Shown here: positions 43,399 through 53,227 of the stretch, in pieces
How the letters are laid out: the number at the start of each line of letters is the position of its first letter
Numbering within the stretch: the stretch's first letter is position 1
From: Methylobacterium tardum
Lineage (GTDB): Bacteria > Pseudomonadota > Alphaproteobacteria > Rhizobiales > Beijerinckiaceae
Direction: 5' to 3'
Assembly (NCBI RefSeq): GCF_023546765.1
Contig: NZ_CP097484.1
Span: forward strand, 5,628,501 to 5,692,500
Length of the DNA stretch: 64,000 nucleotides
Made by a program: the position numbers and the translations under genes
The notes under the pieces: model-generated
What the model was told of the DNA's origin: nothing
The model's database searches: none
What the model saw: only the letters and a program-made list of their open reading frames with translations

Positions 43399-43404
43399 CG
43401 GAGT

Positions 43405-43617
43405 TCAGGGCTTGTAGCGGTCTTCCGGCTTCGGCCGGTCCGGGTCAGCGTCCCGCGCCGCGGGCAAATCCGCGCCCGTGAGGCTCCGATGGCTCTGGGT
43501 CCGGTCGCCGGCCTCGGCATGATCCGGACTGCTCTGGCTGGGCGGCGAGAGGGCCCCGGCGACGCTGTCGCCGGCCAAGCCCTCCGCCCGGTCCTCGCCT
43601 TTCCCGTCGACGGACAT
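43405..43617 (-). CDS. Small hydrophilic hypothetical protein
   Basis: The 70-residue frame is rich in Asp, Pro, Ser and Arg, likely disordered, and ends 6 nt before the Clp1-like gene starts, so they may share a transcript. The style resembles other small stress-type proteins of Methylobacterium. No family recognised. Confidence 0.5.
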   Translation of the reverse strand: MSVDGKGEDRAEGLAGDSVAGALSPPSQSSPDHAEAGDRTQSHRSLTGADLPAARDADPDRPKPEDRYKP

Positions 43618-43652
43618 ACGACATCTCCCGTTATGGCTGGCGGGTCTGAGGC

Positions 43653-43919
43653 TCAGAAGGCCGGTTCAGCGTTCCGCGCTCTTGAGGGAGCCGGTCGGCT
43701 CGTCGGCGTCCTGGCCCCCACCCGTGCCCATCGAGCCGGCGCCGGCGGCCGGCCCCCGCCCGGCCGGGTCCCGCCGGGGTGTAGGGGCGTGGAGAGACCC
43801 TTGGGCGCCTGCGGCGGCTCGGCGGACGAGAAGCCCTGGTTGGCGCTCGGCTGGCCCTGGTTTGCCGCGACACGCTCGGCGGCGTCCTTACGCTGCGCGT
43901 CATTGATCGAGACCGGCAT
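43653..43919 (-). CDS. Small hypothetical protein
   Basis: From the ATG at 43919 the frame reads MPVSINDAQRKDAAERVAAN, then a Pro/Gly-rich tail. An earlier ATG at 43946 adds 9 residues. The N-terminal helix looks real; the tail is of low complexity, so the exact end is less certain. Confidence 0.4.
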   Translation of the reverse strand: MPVSINDAQRKDAAERVAANQGQPSANQGFSSAEPPQAPKGLSTPLHPGGTRPGGGRPPAPARWARVGARTPTSRPAPSRARNAEPAF

Positions 43920-44021
43920 GGCGCCCTCCCTGCTCTGGAACTCCACGGGAGGGGAACCCGGGCTCCGCGGCGATGGTTCGGGCCCGGCGCTGAAACGCCA
44001 GGAGGGTCAGGGTGCGCATCG

Positions 44022-45332
44022 TTAGAGGCCGGTCGGGTACGTCTCGCTCTCGCCCGGCTGCGTCTCGGGCACGGACAGAGGCGTGACGGCGCTGGTCTCG
44101 GCGAACCACACGAAGGCATCGAACTGCTCCGGCAGGACCGCTTCGAAGTAGTGGCTCGTGCGTTCGGTGTCGGGACGGTAGACCACGCCGATAGCCCGTT
44201 CGAGGTAGGGATGGGCCCAGGCCTCCCTCAATTCGCGCGCACGCGGACCGCGCAGGTCGGTCAGGCTGCGGGCGTGACCGGCCGCGCGGAACAAGGCCTC
44301 GTGGCTGTCGGCCCGGACGGGGCGCACGCGCATGCATTGCATGGGCTCGTCCCAATCATCTGCGGCCGCGACCGTGCCCCGGTCGGTCCCGAAGCCGATG
44401 AGCACCGCCGCGTCGCCATACGCCGTCTTGGCCAACTCGCCGATGTTGAACTCGCCCTCCCTGCCCATCGCCGTCGCAGCCGCGTTGCCGACATGCGAGT
44501 TGTGAGCCCACACGACCGCCTTCGCGCCCTGAGCCACAAGGTTCTGAAGCGTCTCGAACATGTGGCGATCACGCACGTTCCACGATTCCACTGAGCCTCG
44601 GTACATGGTGCGGTAGTATTGCTCGGCCGCACGCACGATGCGGGCGTTCTGGGCTGCGTCGAGATAGGCTTCGGGGTCCTCGGCCGCGTAGGTGAGGCGC
44701 TTCTCGAGAAGATCCTGAAGGATCCCGGTGACGGCCGGCTCGCAGGGATGCTTGGCCCCGAACATCACCTCGCGGCCATAGCGCTCAGGCGTGGCGTGCC
44801 ACGGGCTCAGGCAGCCGTACCGGTCGCGCGCCTGCCGGGCGGCGGCCGGATCGACCGCGTCCAGGTAGCGCAGCACGGCCTCCATCGAGGCCTCAAGGCT
44901 GTACACATCCAATCCGCGGAGGCGCACGCGCGCGTCCCAGTCTCGATCGGCGTTGAGCGCCCGCAGGTGCGTCACGAAGCTCAGGATCTCCGCGTTGCGC
45001 CACATCCACGTCGGAAAGCGCGCGAAGGCATCGCCCGGGAACGGCGTCTCGCTGCGGTGGACCAGAAAGCGGTCGAGATGGGCGGCATCCGGCCAGTCCG
45101 CTTCGATCGCCACGATCCGGAAGCCGTGATGCTCGACCAAGTGCTGGGTGATGGCGGCGCGGGCGCGGTAGAACTCGGCCGTCCCGTGCGTCGCCTCGCC
45201 GAGGAGGACGATCCTGGCCTCCCCGAACCGATCGAAGCAGGCGCCGAAGCCGGCCTCCTCGGGCGGCGGCAACGGCTCGGCGTTCCGGCGCAGGAGTTCG
45301 GCGAGGCGATCGCGGTCTGCGGAAGGTGGCAT
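44022..45332 (-). CDS. Erythromycin esterase-like hydrolase
   Basis: From the ATG at 45332 the 436-residue protein matches erythromycin esterase homologues: VLLGEATHGTAEFYRARAAI (key Glu and His), IVAIEADWPDA, VVWAHNSHVGNA and YGDAAVLIGFGTDRG. Resistance enzymes of this family (EreA/B) hydrolyse macrolide lactones, but most environmental relatives have unknown substrates. The frame is open far upstream, but the family begins here. Confidence 0.85.
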   Translation of the reverse strand: MPPSADRDRLAELLRRNAEPLPPPEEAGFGACFDRFGEARIVLLGEATHGTAEFYRARAAITQHLVEHHGFRIVAIEADWPDAAHLDRFLVHRSETPFPGDAFARFPTWMWRNAEILSFVTHLRALNADRDWDARVRLRGLDVYSLEASMEAVLRYLDAVDPAAARQARDRYGCLSPWHATPERYGREVMFGAKHPCEPAVTGILQDLLEKRLTYAAEDPEAYLDAAQNARIVRAAEQYYRTMYRGSVESWNVRDRHMFETLQNLVAQGAKAVVWAHNSHVGNAAATAMGREGEFNIGELAKTAYGDAAVLIGFGTDRGTVAAADDWDEPMQCMRVRPVRADSHEALFRAAGHARSLTDLRGPRARELREAWAHPYLERAIGVVYRPDTERTSHYFEAVLPEQFDAFVWFAETSAVTPLSVPETQPGESETYPTGL

Positions 45333-45388
45333 GGGATCATCAGCCTCAACGGGGTCCGGCGCCGGATGCCGGTTCGATCGCGGGGCGA

Positions 45389-46087
45389 TCAGCTCATGAA
45401 GCGCGCGAAGGCCATCGCGACGATCTCGGCCGGGACTATGTGCCCGCCGCTGAACGGCCGGTACGCGACGTCGTAGCCGGATTGGATGAGCGCGGCAGCG
45501 ATGCGGTCCCCGCAGCGCGCGAACGGCAGGACAGGATCCTCTCGACCGTGTGCGATGAAGATGCGCGGCCGTTCCTCCGTTCGCGAGGGCGCCGCGAAGC
45601 CCGGCGACAGCGCCAGGATATCGCTGAACAAGGCGCCGTTCCCGAGACCGAGCGACAGGGCATAGGACGCACCGTCCGAGAAGCCCGCGATGGCGATGCG
45701 CGCTGGATCGATGGCGTAGGCATCGAAGATCCGATCGAGCATTCGATCGAGGAACCCGACATCGGGCCCGTATCCGTGCTGAATGATGTCCCACGTGGAG
45801 CCGCGGGCGTCGGGCGCCGCGACGAGGACAGCGTGTGTGTCGGCCGCATCGGTAACCAGAGGCATCACGTTGGATGCGGAAGCACCGGCCCCGTGGAGCA
45901 TGATCAGGAGGGGGGCCGGCGTGTCCGGTGCCACGGCGGCCGGAACATGCATCAGACCGTCCCGTCCGGCGCCGAGCCCGAGCCGCCGGGTCCCGTGCAC
46001 GGAATCCCCCGACGGCGCAGGCCTGCTCGGACGCGCGGCTGGGCGTGCGCTCAGGATCCCGAGGCGGTGTTCGGCATCAGGACGCAT
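45389..46087 (-). CDS. Alpha/beta hydrolase (LpqC/phospholipase-carboxylesterase type)
   Basis: The 232-residue product has the oxyanion region LLIMLHGAGASASN, nucleophile elbow IAGFSDGASYA, an Asp in GREDPVLPF and a His in FSGGHIVP, a full catalytic set. The first 45 residues are Arg/Pro-rich. It is 56 nt upstream of the erythromycin-esterase-like gene on the same strand, so they may be co-transcribed. Substrate unknown. Confidence 0.82.
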   Translation of the reverse strand: MRPDAEHRLGILSARPAARPSRPAPSGDSVHGTRRLGLGAGRDGLMHVPAAVAPDTPAPLLIMLHGAGASASNVMPLVTDAADTHAVLVAAPDARGSTWDIIQHGYGPDVGFLDRMLDRIFDAYAIDPARIAIAGFSDGASYALSLGLGNGALFSDILALSPGFAAPSRTEERPRIFIAHGREDPVLPFARCGDRIAAALIQSGYDVAYRPFSGGHIVPAEIVAMAFARFMS

Positions 46088-46133
46088 GGGTCCGCTGCTC
46101 CTTCGGCGATGAACCGGACCCGTCGAAGCGCGC

Positions 46134-47051
46134 CTATCCGCGGCCGGGACCGCCGGCAGGGTCGTCGGGCCTACTGGAGAACACGACCCGACCCACGTGA
46201 CCCTCTTCGATCTGCGGCTTTGGGGAGGTGCTGGGACCTCCTCCCTCGTCGCCGACCGGGCCATCCAGAGCGGCGTCCGGGGTGGGGATATGGTTCACGT
46301 CGTCGCTCAGGGTGGCGGGCCGCGGCTGGGCCTCGCCGGGCCCGAACCGCGCGCCATAGGTGTTGTAGCCGTCGCCTCCGAACCCGCCTGGCATGCGCCC
46401 GGATCCGCCGCTGGCCGGGCTGCCGGCTATGCCGAAGGCGGCTCGCACATCGTCCTCGTCGCGGGATGCCTGCCCGGCGCCGTCCGGATCGGGCGCACGA
46501 CCGGCATCGCGACGAGGCTCCGGCGGTTTTGCCAAGCGACGGGCGAGCTCTTGCTGCTCCTCCGCCGAGAGCGGGATGGGCCGGGCGTTGCGGGTTGGGT
46601 CCGCGCGTCCGGAACTCGGCGTTCCGGACCGGTCGGGCTCGGCGGGAAACGAGATGTCGTGCAGGGCCGCACCCGTATTCGGAGCTCCGGCCGCAGCCAG
46701 ATCGCCCAGGGACAGCAGGCCGACGATCTGCCCGTCCCGATCCACCACGGGCATGCGCCGGATTTGCAAGGCGCGCATCCGGCCGAGGACCGCACCGGAA
46801 TCCTCCTCCGCCTGACAGGTGGTCACGTCCGCCGTGAGGATCTCCTGCACGCGCTGGTCCCCAGGCGCTTGTCCGGCGGCGGTCGACCGGACGACGATGT
46901 CGCGATCCGTGATCACGCCAACCAAGAGCCGGTCCCGGCAGACCGGCAGGATGCCGACATTGAGCTCATCCATGAGCCGCGCCGCGTCACGCACGGTGCG
47001 GTTTGGCTCGATCGCTCGAACCCCCGAGGTCATCACGTCGCACACCTGCAT
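46134..47051 (-). CDS. CBS-domain protein with long low-complexity tail
   Basis: Residues 1-120 form a CBS pair: CDVMTSGVRAIEPNRTV..VGVITDRDIVV and VQEILTADVTTCQAEED..MPVVDRDGQIVGLLSLGDL. The remaining 185 residues are Pro/Gly/Asp-rich and probably disordered. The pair resembles stand-alone CBS proteins that bind AMP/ATP. It lies upstream of the hydrolase gene at 45389 with a 46-nt gap. Confidence 0.85.
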   Translation of the reverse strand: MQVCDVMTSGVRAIEPNRTVRDAARLMDELNVGILPVCRDRLLVGVITDRDIVVRSTAAGQAPGDQRVQEILTADVTTCQAEEDSGAVLGRMRALQIRRMPVVDRDGQIVGLLSLGDLAAAGAPNTGAALHDISFPAEPDRSGTPSSGRADPTRNARPIPLSAEEQQELARRLAKPPEPRRDAGRAPDPDGAGQASRDEDDVRAAFGIAGSPASGGSGRMPGGFGGDGYNTYGARFGPGEAQPRPATLSDDVNHIPTPDAALDGPVGDEGGGPSTSPKPQIEEGHVGRVVFSSRPDDPAGGPGRG

Positions 47052-47640
47052 CGTCTGGCTCCGATAATCTCAACGTTCGCGCCCCATCGAGACGACTTCG
47101 AGGCTGCCGTCATCGGCGCCGCGTGCCGTACGGACGGCCTCCGATGATTCTTTCGCAGTCCTGGAGAGCCGGTATCCCGACCCATATCTGCAGACGACAG
47201 GAACAGGCCGGTCGAGATTCTTCCGACAAGGTTGCGGGCGGAGTCGGAGACGAAGTGTCTACGCGCGTCCTGCCATCATCCATCGCCGCGGTTGAATACC
47301 AGGACAACCCAGCATGTCGGCCCGAGTTCGGCCGCTTTGCGGGGCCGCTGTGGACCTGGCCTGAGCCGGAACACGATCGGGACTGCGGTCCTCTCCGTTG
47401 CTCTGCAGGTCCGCGTCAGCGGGCCGGCGCTTCACGCGCCGCGTCCTCAGCCGATCGGCGGCTCTTGACGCAAAACCGCGGTGCACCGCTGCTGAACCCG
47501 CTCAGGATCAAGCGGGACAGGATCCTCGAAGGTCTGGCCGATGATGCAGCCACTCAGCCAAGGCGCCACGAGCGGATCATCACGACCCGAACAACCCACC
47601 CGCGCAGGGGTTGATAGACTAAAGCCGCAGGAGGTGTCTG
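47052..47640. other. Intergenic region without a supported gene
   Basis: Nearly 600 bases with only unsupported short frames on both strands. An AGGAGG site at 47630-47635 belongs to the next gene. Confidence 0.45.
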
Positions 47641-47874
47641 GTGGCGAACTCTCATCCAAGTCACTCATCATCCAGCCAGGAAGTCGAGACCCGTCGCGAG
47701 GACGAAGTCCGTTCAAGCGGTCAGTTCAATGCCGATCAGGCCGCGGATGCCGCGCCCGGGCCGCGCCGCGCTGGCGAAGATCTGAGGCAGCGTCAGGAGA
47801 AATTGCTGGACGAGGCGATCGAAGAAACCTTTCCGGCCAGTGACCCGATCTCACCGAAGCGCATCACCCGGTAG
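47641..47874 (+). CDS. Small hypothetical protein with conserved C-terminal motif
   Basis: A GTG start with a strong AGGAGG upstream gives 77 residues: a Ser-rich disordered head and a helix ending LLDEAIEETFPASDPISPKR. The 'ETFPASDP' motif recurs in small proteins of Methylobacterium and other alphaproteobacteria. Function unknown. Confidence 0.7.
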   Translation: MANSHPSHSSSSQEVETRREDEVRSSGQFNADQAADAAPGPRRAGEDLRQRQEKLLDEAIEETFPASDPISPKRITR

Positions 47875-48598
47875 GCTGTCCTCACTCAGCGAACGGTTCT
47901 GGCGAGGCGCGATTCGAAGAGTTCCGTTCCTGCATCGCTCCCGTGATCGCAGTTCGGTCTACTCCGTAGCGATTAAGCCCGAGCTTCCGGACGCGTCTGC
48001 TGCGGAGCAGGCTCACGAGCAACCGCGCCCCAGAATTGAGCTGCACCGGCCCGCTTGGCTAGGAAGAACGCACTAGAATCGTCCCATGCCCCACCAGCTC
48101 CTGACCATCCGCGGCATCGTGGCTGCGCTCAACTCGGCTGGAAACACGATGTCGGTCACTCGGGAAACCGGCGGTGCCGGACGTGCCAATAGCTATGGCC
48201 ACTTTGGCGACAACATCGCGACGGAGTCCTCCAGAACCGAGGACAAGAACATCGGCAGTGGTGGCACCGTCGGCGATTCCAGCGGCGCGGCCCCGAACGG
48301 GCATTCCGCTTACGGCAACGTCGCACGCGTCACCGCCACAAGCAGCGGGACAGCTCCGGGCACGACGGACCGACGGTAAAAGCGGATCTGCAGACTTTGC
48401 CCCGGCACCTGGACCAGCCAGTGGCGCTGCTAAGCTTGGCGCGGACTGGCATTGAACGGGCAGGCAACGCAACGCATCAAAAAAGTTCGAAAACACACGC
48501 AATATAGTCAACACTCCGGATGCTCTATTAGGTTAATGATCGGCTCTCCTTCGCGGCCTATGTCCGGAACGATGATGACGCTCGACGGAACGGCCGCC
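47875..48598. other. Intergenic region with one doubtful small frame
   Basis: A plus-strand frame at 48086-48379 (Gly/Ser/Thr-rich, 97 residues) may be a low-complexity protein, but it has no convincing ribosome site or family. The 180 bases before 48599 are AT-rich and probably carry the promoter of the next gene. Confidence 0.35.
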
Positions 48599-48904
48599 AT
48601 GAGTAAAAATCTTATCGACTTGGACGACCACACGGCTTGGCTGGTTCAGCAACTCGTGAGCAACAATCCGACTTCGGCTGAAGCGGCAACAGCTCTGACG
48701 ATCGAGAAACTGCGCCGGCTTGAAGATCTGGCACGGAATTCCGGAGCCAACCGGCAGGCATTCCAGAAAATCCTGTCGGCGCGCCGCGTGCTCGGTGACC
48801 ATGCCGATCTGGGCCGGATTCCGGCCTTCGCCGACGACGTTTCGATCAATCCGGTCCCGGAAGCGTTGCAGGTCACAGCACCCGCTTCTGGTCCAACGGC
48901 GTGA
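48599..48904 (+). CDS. Hypothetical protein, paralogue of the gene at 32981
   Basis: The 101-residue protein shares DLDDHTAWLVQQLV, EKLRRLEDLARNSGANRQAF and SARRVLGDHADLGRIPAFAD with the gene at 32981. The ATG at 48599 matches the start of the paralogue; the longer open frame upstream is not conserved. Helical, no export signal. It overlaps the next gene by 4 nt. Confidence 0.7.
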   Translation: MSKNLIDLDDHTAWLVQQLVSNNPTSAEAATALTIEKLRRLEDLARNSGANRQAFQKILSARRVLGDHADLGRIPAFADDVSINPVPEALQVTAPASGPTA

Positions 48905-49131
48905 ACGCCCCGTCCCACCCAGCGGGCAACGGGCGCCGAGACACGGAACAGCGGTTCCGGCCCGTCCCCGCTTCCGTAATCCAGAAGCTGCACACTCTTC
49001 TGAAGGAGCAAATGCCGAACTCCGCGTATCGGGCTCGCATCCGCCTGCTCGATCGGCTCCTTGTCTTCGAAGGCCCGGCCCTCATCGGCTACCAGGATCC
49101 AGTTATCAATCGCCTCACACGCCATATATGA
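48901..49131 (+). CDS. Small hypothetical protein coupled to the previous gene
   Basis: A GTG overlaps the previous stop (GTGA), giving a 76-residue basic frame with a helical middle (ASVIQKLHTLLKEQMPNSAY). No family recognised. Coupling suggests a related job to the 48599 product; the 32981 copy lacks this partner. Confidence 0.5.
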   Translation: MNAPSHPAGNGRRDTEQRFRPVPASVIQKLHTLLKEQMPNSAYRARIRLLDRLLVFEGPALIGYQDPVINRLTRHI

Positions 49132-49591
49132 ATAGCAAATCTAGGTTATCAACATAAGTTACTCAGCATAACGGAAAATAATTACACGAATGTCGAACAA
49201 CCGGCGCCTTCCGGGGATTGTTCGACTGTTCGTAGTGTTTGGAACCGAGGTGATGGTGTGAGCGGAACTCGTGTCTTGAGGGCCGTACCGCTGCCGCAAC
49301 ACTCTCCCGAGATCCCGATCGGCCGCAAACCGGAACCGGCGCGATCCAGCCGCCGAGACCAAGGCTCGTCTGCTCCTCGCACCTGCGCTTGGGCTCTGTC
49401 TGGCAGCGTCCGCAGCATCTCCTCGTCCGCGCGGCAACCCACCGCTACGACAACATGGACCAGATCGTCGGGCAGGCGCTGGCGACCTTCTGGCGAATTG
49501 ACGCCCAGCTCGGGCACCCCGCTTCCGGCCCCCTGCGGCCGACCGCGCCAGCTTTCGACGCCCACCTGTCACCGCAAGCGTAGGGCCACCG
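49132..49591. other. Intergenic region upstream of nuoD
   Basis: AT-rich at first, then GC-rich. A frame at 49389-49583 (TTG start, [13 protein letters not shown]..) ends 8 nt before nuoD but is not recognised. No nuoC, nuoB or other complex I gene fragment was seen. Confidence 0.4.
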
Positions 49592-50782
49592 ATGGCAGAG
49601 CATAATATTCGCAACTTCGCGATCAACTTCGGCCCGCAGCATCCGGCGGCGCACGGCGTGCTGCGCCTCGTGCTGGAACTCGACGGCGAGGTGGTCGAGC
49701 GGGTCGATCCGCATATCGGGCTCCTGCACCGGGGCACCGAGAAGTTCATCGAGTACAAGCCATACATGCAGACGATCCCGTACTTCGATCGTCTCGACTA
49801 CGTCTCGCCGATGGCCATGGAGGAAACCTACGTCCTCGCCATCGAGAAGCTCGCGCGCATCACGGTGCCCCGGCGCGCCCAGCTGATCCGGGTTCTCTTC
49901 CTCGAACTGACCCGCATCCTGTCGCATCTGCTGAACGTCACCACGCAGGCGATGGATGTCGGCGCCCTCACGCCCCCGCTCTGGGGCTTCGAGGAGCGCG
50001 AGAAGCTGATGATCTTCTATGAGCGGGCCTCCGGCGCTCGGCTCCACGCCAACTACTTCCGGGTCGGCGGCGTCCACCAGGACCTGCCGCCGAAGCTGAT
50101 CGGCGACATCGACGCGTGGTGTGACACCTTTCCGGGGGTGCTGGACGACCTCGACGCTCTCGTCATGGGCAACCGGATCTTCAAGCAGCGTACGGTGGAC
50201 ATCGGCATCGTGTCGGTGGACGAGGCGATGCAGTGGGGCTTCTCAGGGCCGATGGTGCGCGGCTCCGGCATCCCGTGGGACCTGCGCAAGGCGCAGCCCT
50301 ACGAGTGCTACGAGGAGATGGAATTCGACATTCCCGTGGGGAAGAACGGCGACACCTACGATCGCCAGGTGATCCGCATGGAGGAGATGCGCCAGTCGGT
50401 GCGCATCATGAAGCAATGCATCGCCAAGCTGCGCGAGCCCGCCGGCCAGGGGCCGATCGCGGCGCTCGACGGCAAGTTCGCGCCGCCGCCGCGCCGGGAG
50501 ATGAAGCGCTCGATGGAGGCGCTCATCCACCACTTCAAGCTCTACACCGAGGGCTTCCACGTGCCCGAGGGCGAGGTCTACGTGGCGACCGAGGCGCCGA
50601 AAGGCGAATTCGGCGTCTATCTCGTCTCTGACGGTTCGAACCGCGCCTATCGCTGCAAGATCAGGTCTCCCTGCTTCGCGCATCTTCAGGCGATGGACTG
50701 GTTATGTCGCGGGCACCTCTTAGCCGACGTGTCGTGCGTGCTCGGCACGCTCGATATCGTGTTCGGTGAAGTGGATCGGTGA
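49592..50782 (+). CDS. nuoD: NADH-quinone oxidoreductase subunit D
   Basis: The 396-residue protein is full length for NuoD (49-kDa subunit): [20 protein letters not shown], then [67 protein letters not shown] and a final [13 protein letters not shown]. NuoD lies in the peripheral arm of complex I near the quinone site. Conserved His and Tyr positions appear kept ([15 protein letters not shown]). The gene stands alone, without nuoA-C or nuoE-N neighbours, which is unusual. It may be a second copy. GC-rich codon use is normal for the host. Confidence 0.93.
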   Translation: MAEHNIRNFAINFGPQHPAAHGVLRLVLELDGEVVERVDPHIGLLHRGTEKFIEYKPYMQTIPYFDRLDYVSPMAMEETYVLAIEKLARITVPRRAQLIRVLFLELTRILSHLLNVTTQAMDVGALTPPLWGFEEREKLMIFYERASGARLHANYFRVGGVHQDLPPKLIGDIDAWCDTFPGVLDDLDALVMGNRIFKQRTVDIGIVSVDEAMQWGFSGPMVRGSGIPWDLRKAQPYECYEEMEFDIPVGKNGDTYDRQVIRMEEMRQSVRIMKQCIAKLREPAGQGPIAALDGKFAPPPRREMKRSMEALIHHFKLYTEGFHVPEGEVYVATEAPKGEFGVYLVSDGSNRAYRCKIRSPCFAHLQAMDWLCRGHLLADVSCVLGTLDIVFGEVDR

Positions 50783-51489
50783 ATGTTACAGTCCGTACCC
50801 TCAACACGGCCGACCCAAGTGCCTCCGGGTTTGGCTGGCTGCTGGCGAACTCGGTCGTGCAAGCTGCCTGTCGTTCTACTCGACGTCCGCCTTCTATGGT
50901 TCAGCGTGCTTGCGACCGGCCTTTTGGGCGGGAAAGTCCGCTTCTGAGATGATGCTGAGCAAGTCTGAACGACCGGGATGGGCGGATTTTGTTGAAAAAA
51001 CGCGGAGGCGTCGCTTCAAGCGAGCTCTAAGGAGGCGCCCCTAAGAAGTTTCGTCTTCCCTAGCCGATGCAAGTCCACCTAGGCGGTGAGTTCTGGCCGA
51101 TGTGATAGCAGGACCTTCTCCAGCGAGCGCGGCTTGCAGTGCTGCTTCAGCTCGGTCCCGAGTTTTTCAACGCAATCGGCGCAAAGCCGAACGTCCGATT
51201 CGGCAAAGGGCAAAGTCTGGAACCCTGCCTACCAAAGGCAGGGTGAGGCTTCGCATGCCGCTAAGCCAGCACCGAGGCCAAGCGCCAAGCCGCCGACCAG
51301 GCGAGCCTGGACGCCAAACCCAGCATGACCGGCCGCGCGATCGAGGCCTCGCTCAGCCGGGCCGCGGGCCTGCCTGTCGATCGCGACATGGCGGAGATCT
51401 TTGATGTCTGAGGCGGCTCCCATCTTCGGCGTCGACTGCGGCTCGATAGCAGATCTTGCGCCTGCCAGAAGCACCTTACACGGGGGACG
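50783..51489. other. Region with gene remnants after nuoD
   Basis: No intact gene. On the plus strand at about 51261-51410 a C-terminal-like frame (EAKRQAADQASLDAKPSM then IEASLSRAAGLPVDRDMAEI) follows directly after a stop and lacks a start, so it looks like the tail of a lost gene of unknown kind. Confidence 0.4.
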
Positions 51490-51744
51490 TCAGTGTCCTC
51501 GAACTCCGGTCGAGGCAGGCGGAGCCAACGACAACGCCGCGCGTCCCGCGATACGCCGTAACCGCCTGATGATCTCGAGCGTGGACTCCGGTGCGTTCGC
51601 GAGAGCTGCCGCAGTCTCAAGCGCCATGAGCTCTTGGAAGAAGGCTTCTTCCTCTCGAAGCCCTGGCATTTCGGGAGGCTCGCTTAGAAGCCTCATCATC
51701 TCGCGGATGTGCGGGCTGTCTTCCCACGAAGGGGGTGCTTTCAT
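51490..51744 (-). CDS. Small hypothetical protein
   Basis: From the ATG at 51744 the 84-residue frame is helical (SPHIREMMRLLSEPPEMPGL, EEEAFFQELMALETAAALAN). The frame is open 37 codons further upstream, but that part looks non-coding. No family recognised. Confidence 0.5.
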   Translation of the reverse strand: MKAPPSWEDSPHIREMMRLLSEPPEMPGLREEEAFFQELMALETAAALANAPESTLEIIRRLRRIAGRAALSLAPPASTGVRGH

Positions 51745-51960
51745 AGCCAAGCGCCGTTTTGTGAGAGGTTCGAGATACGAGCTTACGGCCCGCCCAGGCC
51801 TCTCGCGTGAATGCGGGTTAGTTTTCGCATGCCTGATCGGTGCGCTCGTCATCATCGCTGGCGCTGATCAAAGTGGAATCGCGCGGAAATCGGAGGTGTC
51901 CCTCCCCGGCGAACGGCGAGGGGACGAGGGTTTGAGGCGCGCCTTTCCGAGGCGCAGGCT

Positions 51961-52269
51961 CTATTCGTCGTCGCCGAACCAGTCCCGCCCAGGATCGATG
52001 CAGCGATAGCCGACGAGGCACTCTGGATCGTCGCGCGTCGGTACGAAGGCGTTGGACGTCACCTGTGTCGGATCGCAAAAGCTGCGGTCACGCACGAAGC
52101 GGTCGTAGGTGAAACCACCCGTCCCCATCACCAAGGCGCCGCGCGACGACAAAACACTTTTGGCTTGCCGGCAGGTCATGTCTGGGGTCGAAGGACGCTC
52201 CTGCGAGCTTGCCACGATAGGCATTCCTGCGGTGTACAAGACGGCAAGGGTGAGTGAGTACTTCAACAT
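51961..52269 (-). CDS. Exported four-cysteine hypothetical protein
   Basis: From the ATG at 52269 the 102-residue protein has a signal peptide and a mature part with four cysteines (MTCRQAKSVLSSRGALVMGT, RSFCDPT, PECLVGYRC). I recall this small periplasmic type in Methylobacterium. Two disulphides are likely; function unknown. Confidence 0.65.
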   Translation of the reverse strand: MLKYSLTLAVLYTAGMPIVASSQERPSTPDMTCRQAKSVLSSRGALVMGTGGFTYDRFVRDRSFCDPTQVTSNAFVPTRDDPECLVGYRCIDPGRDWFGDDE

Positions 52270-52789
52270 AAGATAAGCAGAGCTTTCGCCGCTCGTTTCG
52301 AGCTGTGCTCGTTCAACCCAGGTCCCTCCACTTGGATCCGAGGTGCGAGGAGCGGCGAAAACCTTCACGTCCGCGCTACTCCCGGCGGTGGAGCGGCGGC
52401 AGGAGCGCGTGCCGCTCAACGTCCCGCTATTTGGCCGCCCGATCGCTGACAGGCATGCGGTGCGATCCTCGCGGGCTTTGCAGAACACTGATCCTACCTT
52501 GTGACGGCTGTGATCAGAATTACCCCAGTTTGATAAAGAGGACGACAGCTATCCGCAGCAAAATCTTGGATCCGATGCCAATCATCGCCTTCTGCAAGAC
52601 AATCCATTGCGGCAGGGGCCGACTAGACGAGCTGCAATTTCCTCTTGAGCTCCGTCTGCGGCCTCACCCGCGGATGCCCCAGCCTGCTGAGCTTCATTCA
52701 GGGCTGCTGGTGGTGGATGATCTGAAAGAGGCGCTGGGATCTGCGGCTCCCAATGCGAGTTGGAATCTTATAAACCGGAGGAGGCTGCC
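52270..52789. other. Intergenic region, no supported gene
   Basis: About 520 bases with only short unsupported frames; ends with a GGAGGAGG site that belongs to the small gene at 52790. Confidence 0.4.
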
Positions 52790-52903
52790 ATGCCCCAGAT
52801 GTTCGACTGGATCTTCTTCGCTATCGTGCTCCCGTTTCCGGCGTTCCTGCTCTGGGATTGGTTTCGGACTAACGGGACATCCAGACGCGTAAAGCAGCTC
52901 TGA
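52790..52903 (+). CDS. Tiny single-span membrane protein (37 residues)
   Basis: The ATG at 52790 has a strong GGAGGAGG site at 52778-52785. The frame encodes MPQMFDWIFFAIVLPFPAFL, then LWDWFRTNG and a basic tail, a single membrane helix with positive charges after it. Good ribosome site, hydrophobic core and basic flank make it a likely real small membrane protein. Confidence 0.55.
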   Translation: MPQMFDWIFFAIVLPFPAFLLWDWFRTNGTSRRVKQL

Positions 52904-53227
52904 CACCATTTACGGCGGATGGTGGGAGCGGGCCGCCATAGGGCTGATCCGCGCCAACCCGCAGGTCGAGTCGATCAATCTGCCGTACTTCAGGTGCCCC
53001 CGAGCCGGACACCGATCGGCTGCGACCGGAAAGCGATGGCTGTTGGCAATAATCGCCGGGCGGCATTGGACTGAGCGCGGGTCTTCACCAGCGGCATAGA
53101 GGACGCAGGGAAGCGGACGGCCAGCCGCCAACGCCGAAGCGCCAGTCCGCGAGAATGTAGTGCTGTCTTGGTGATCGAAGCCGCATGTTTACTGTGAGTG
53201 GGCACAGAGCCGCATTGGTGATCGACC
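52904..53227. other. Intergenic region, no supported gene
   Basis: About 320 bases. Minus-strand short frames have no ribosome site or family character. Confidence 0.35.

Noticed and set aside
48086..48379. 97-residue Gly/Ser/Thr-rich plus-strand frame
   Set aside because: No ribosome site, family or convincing start; kept only as a note in the intergenic entry.
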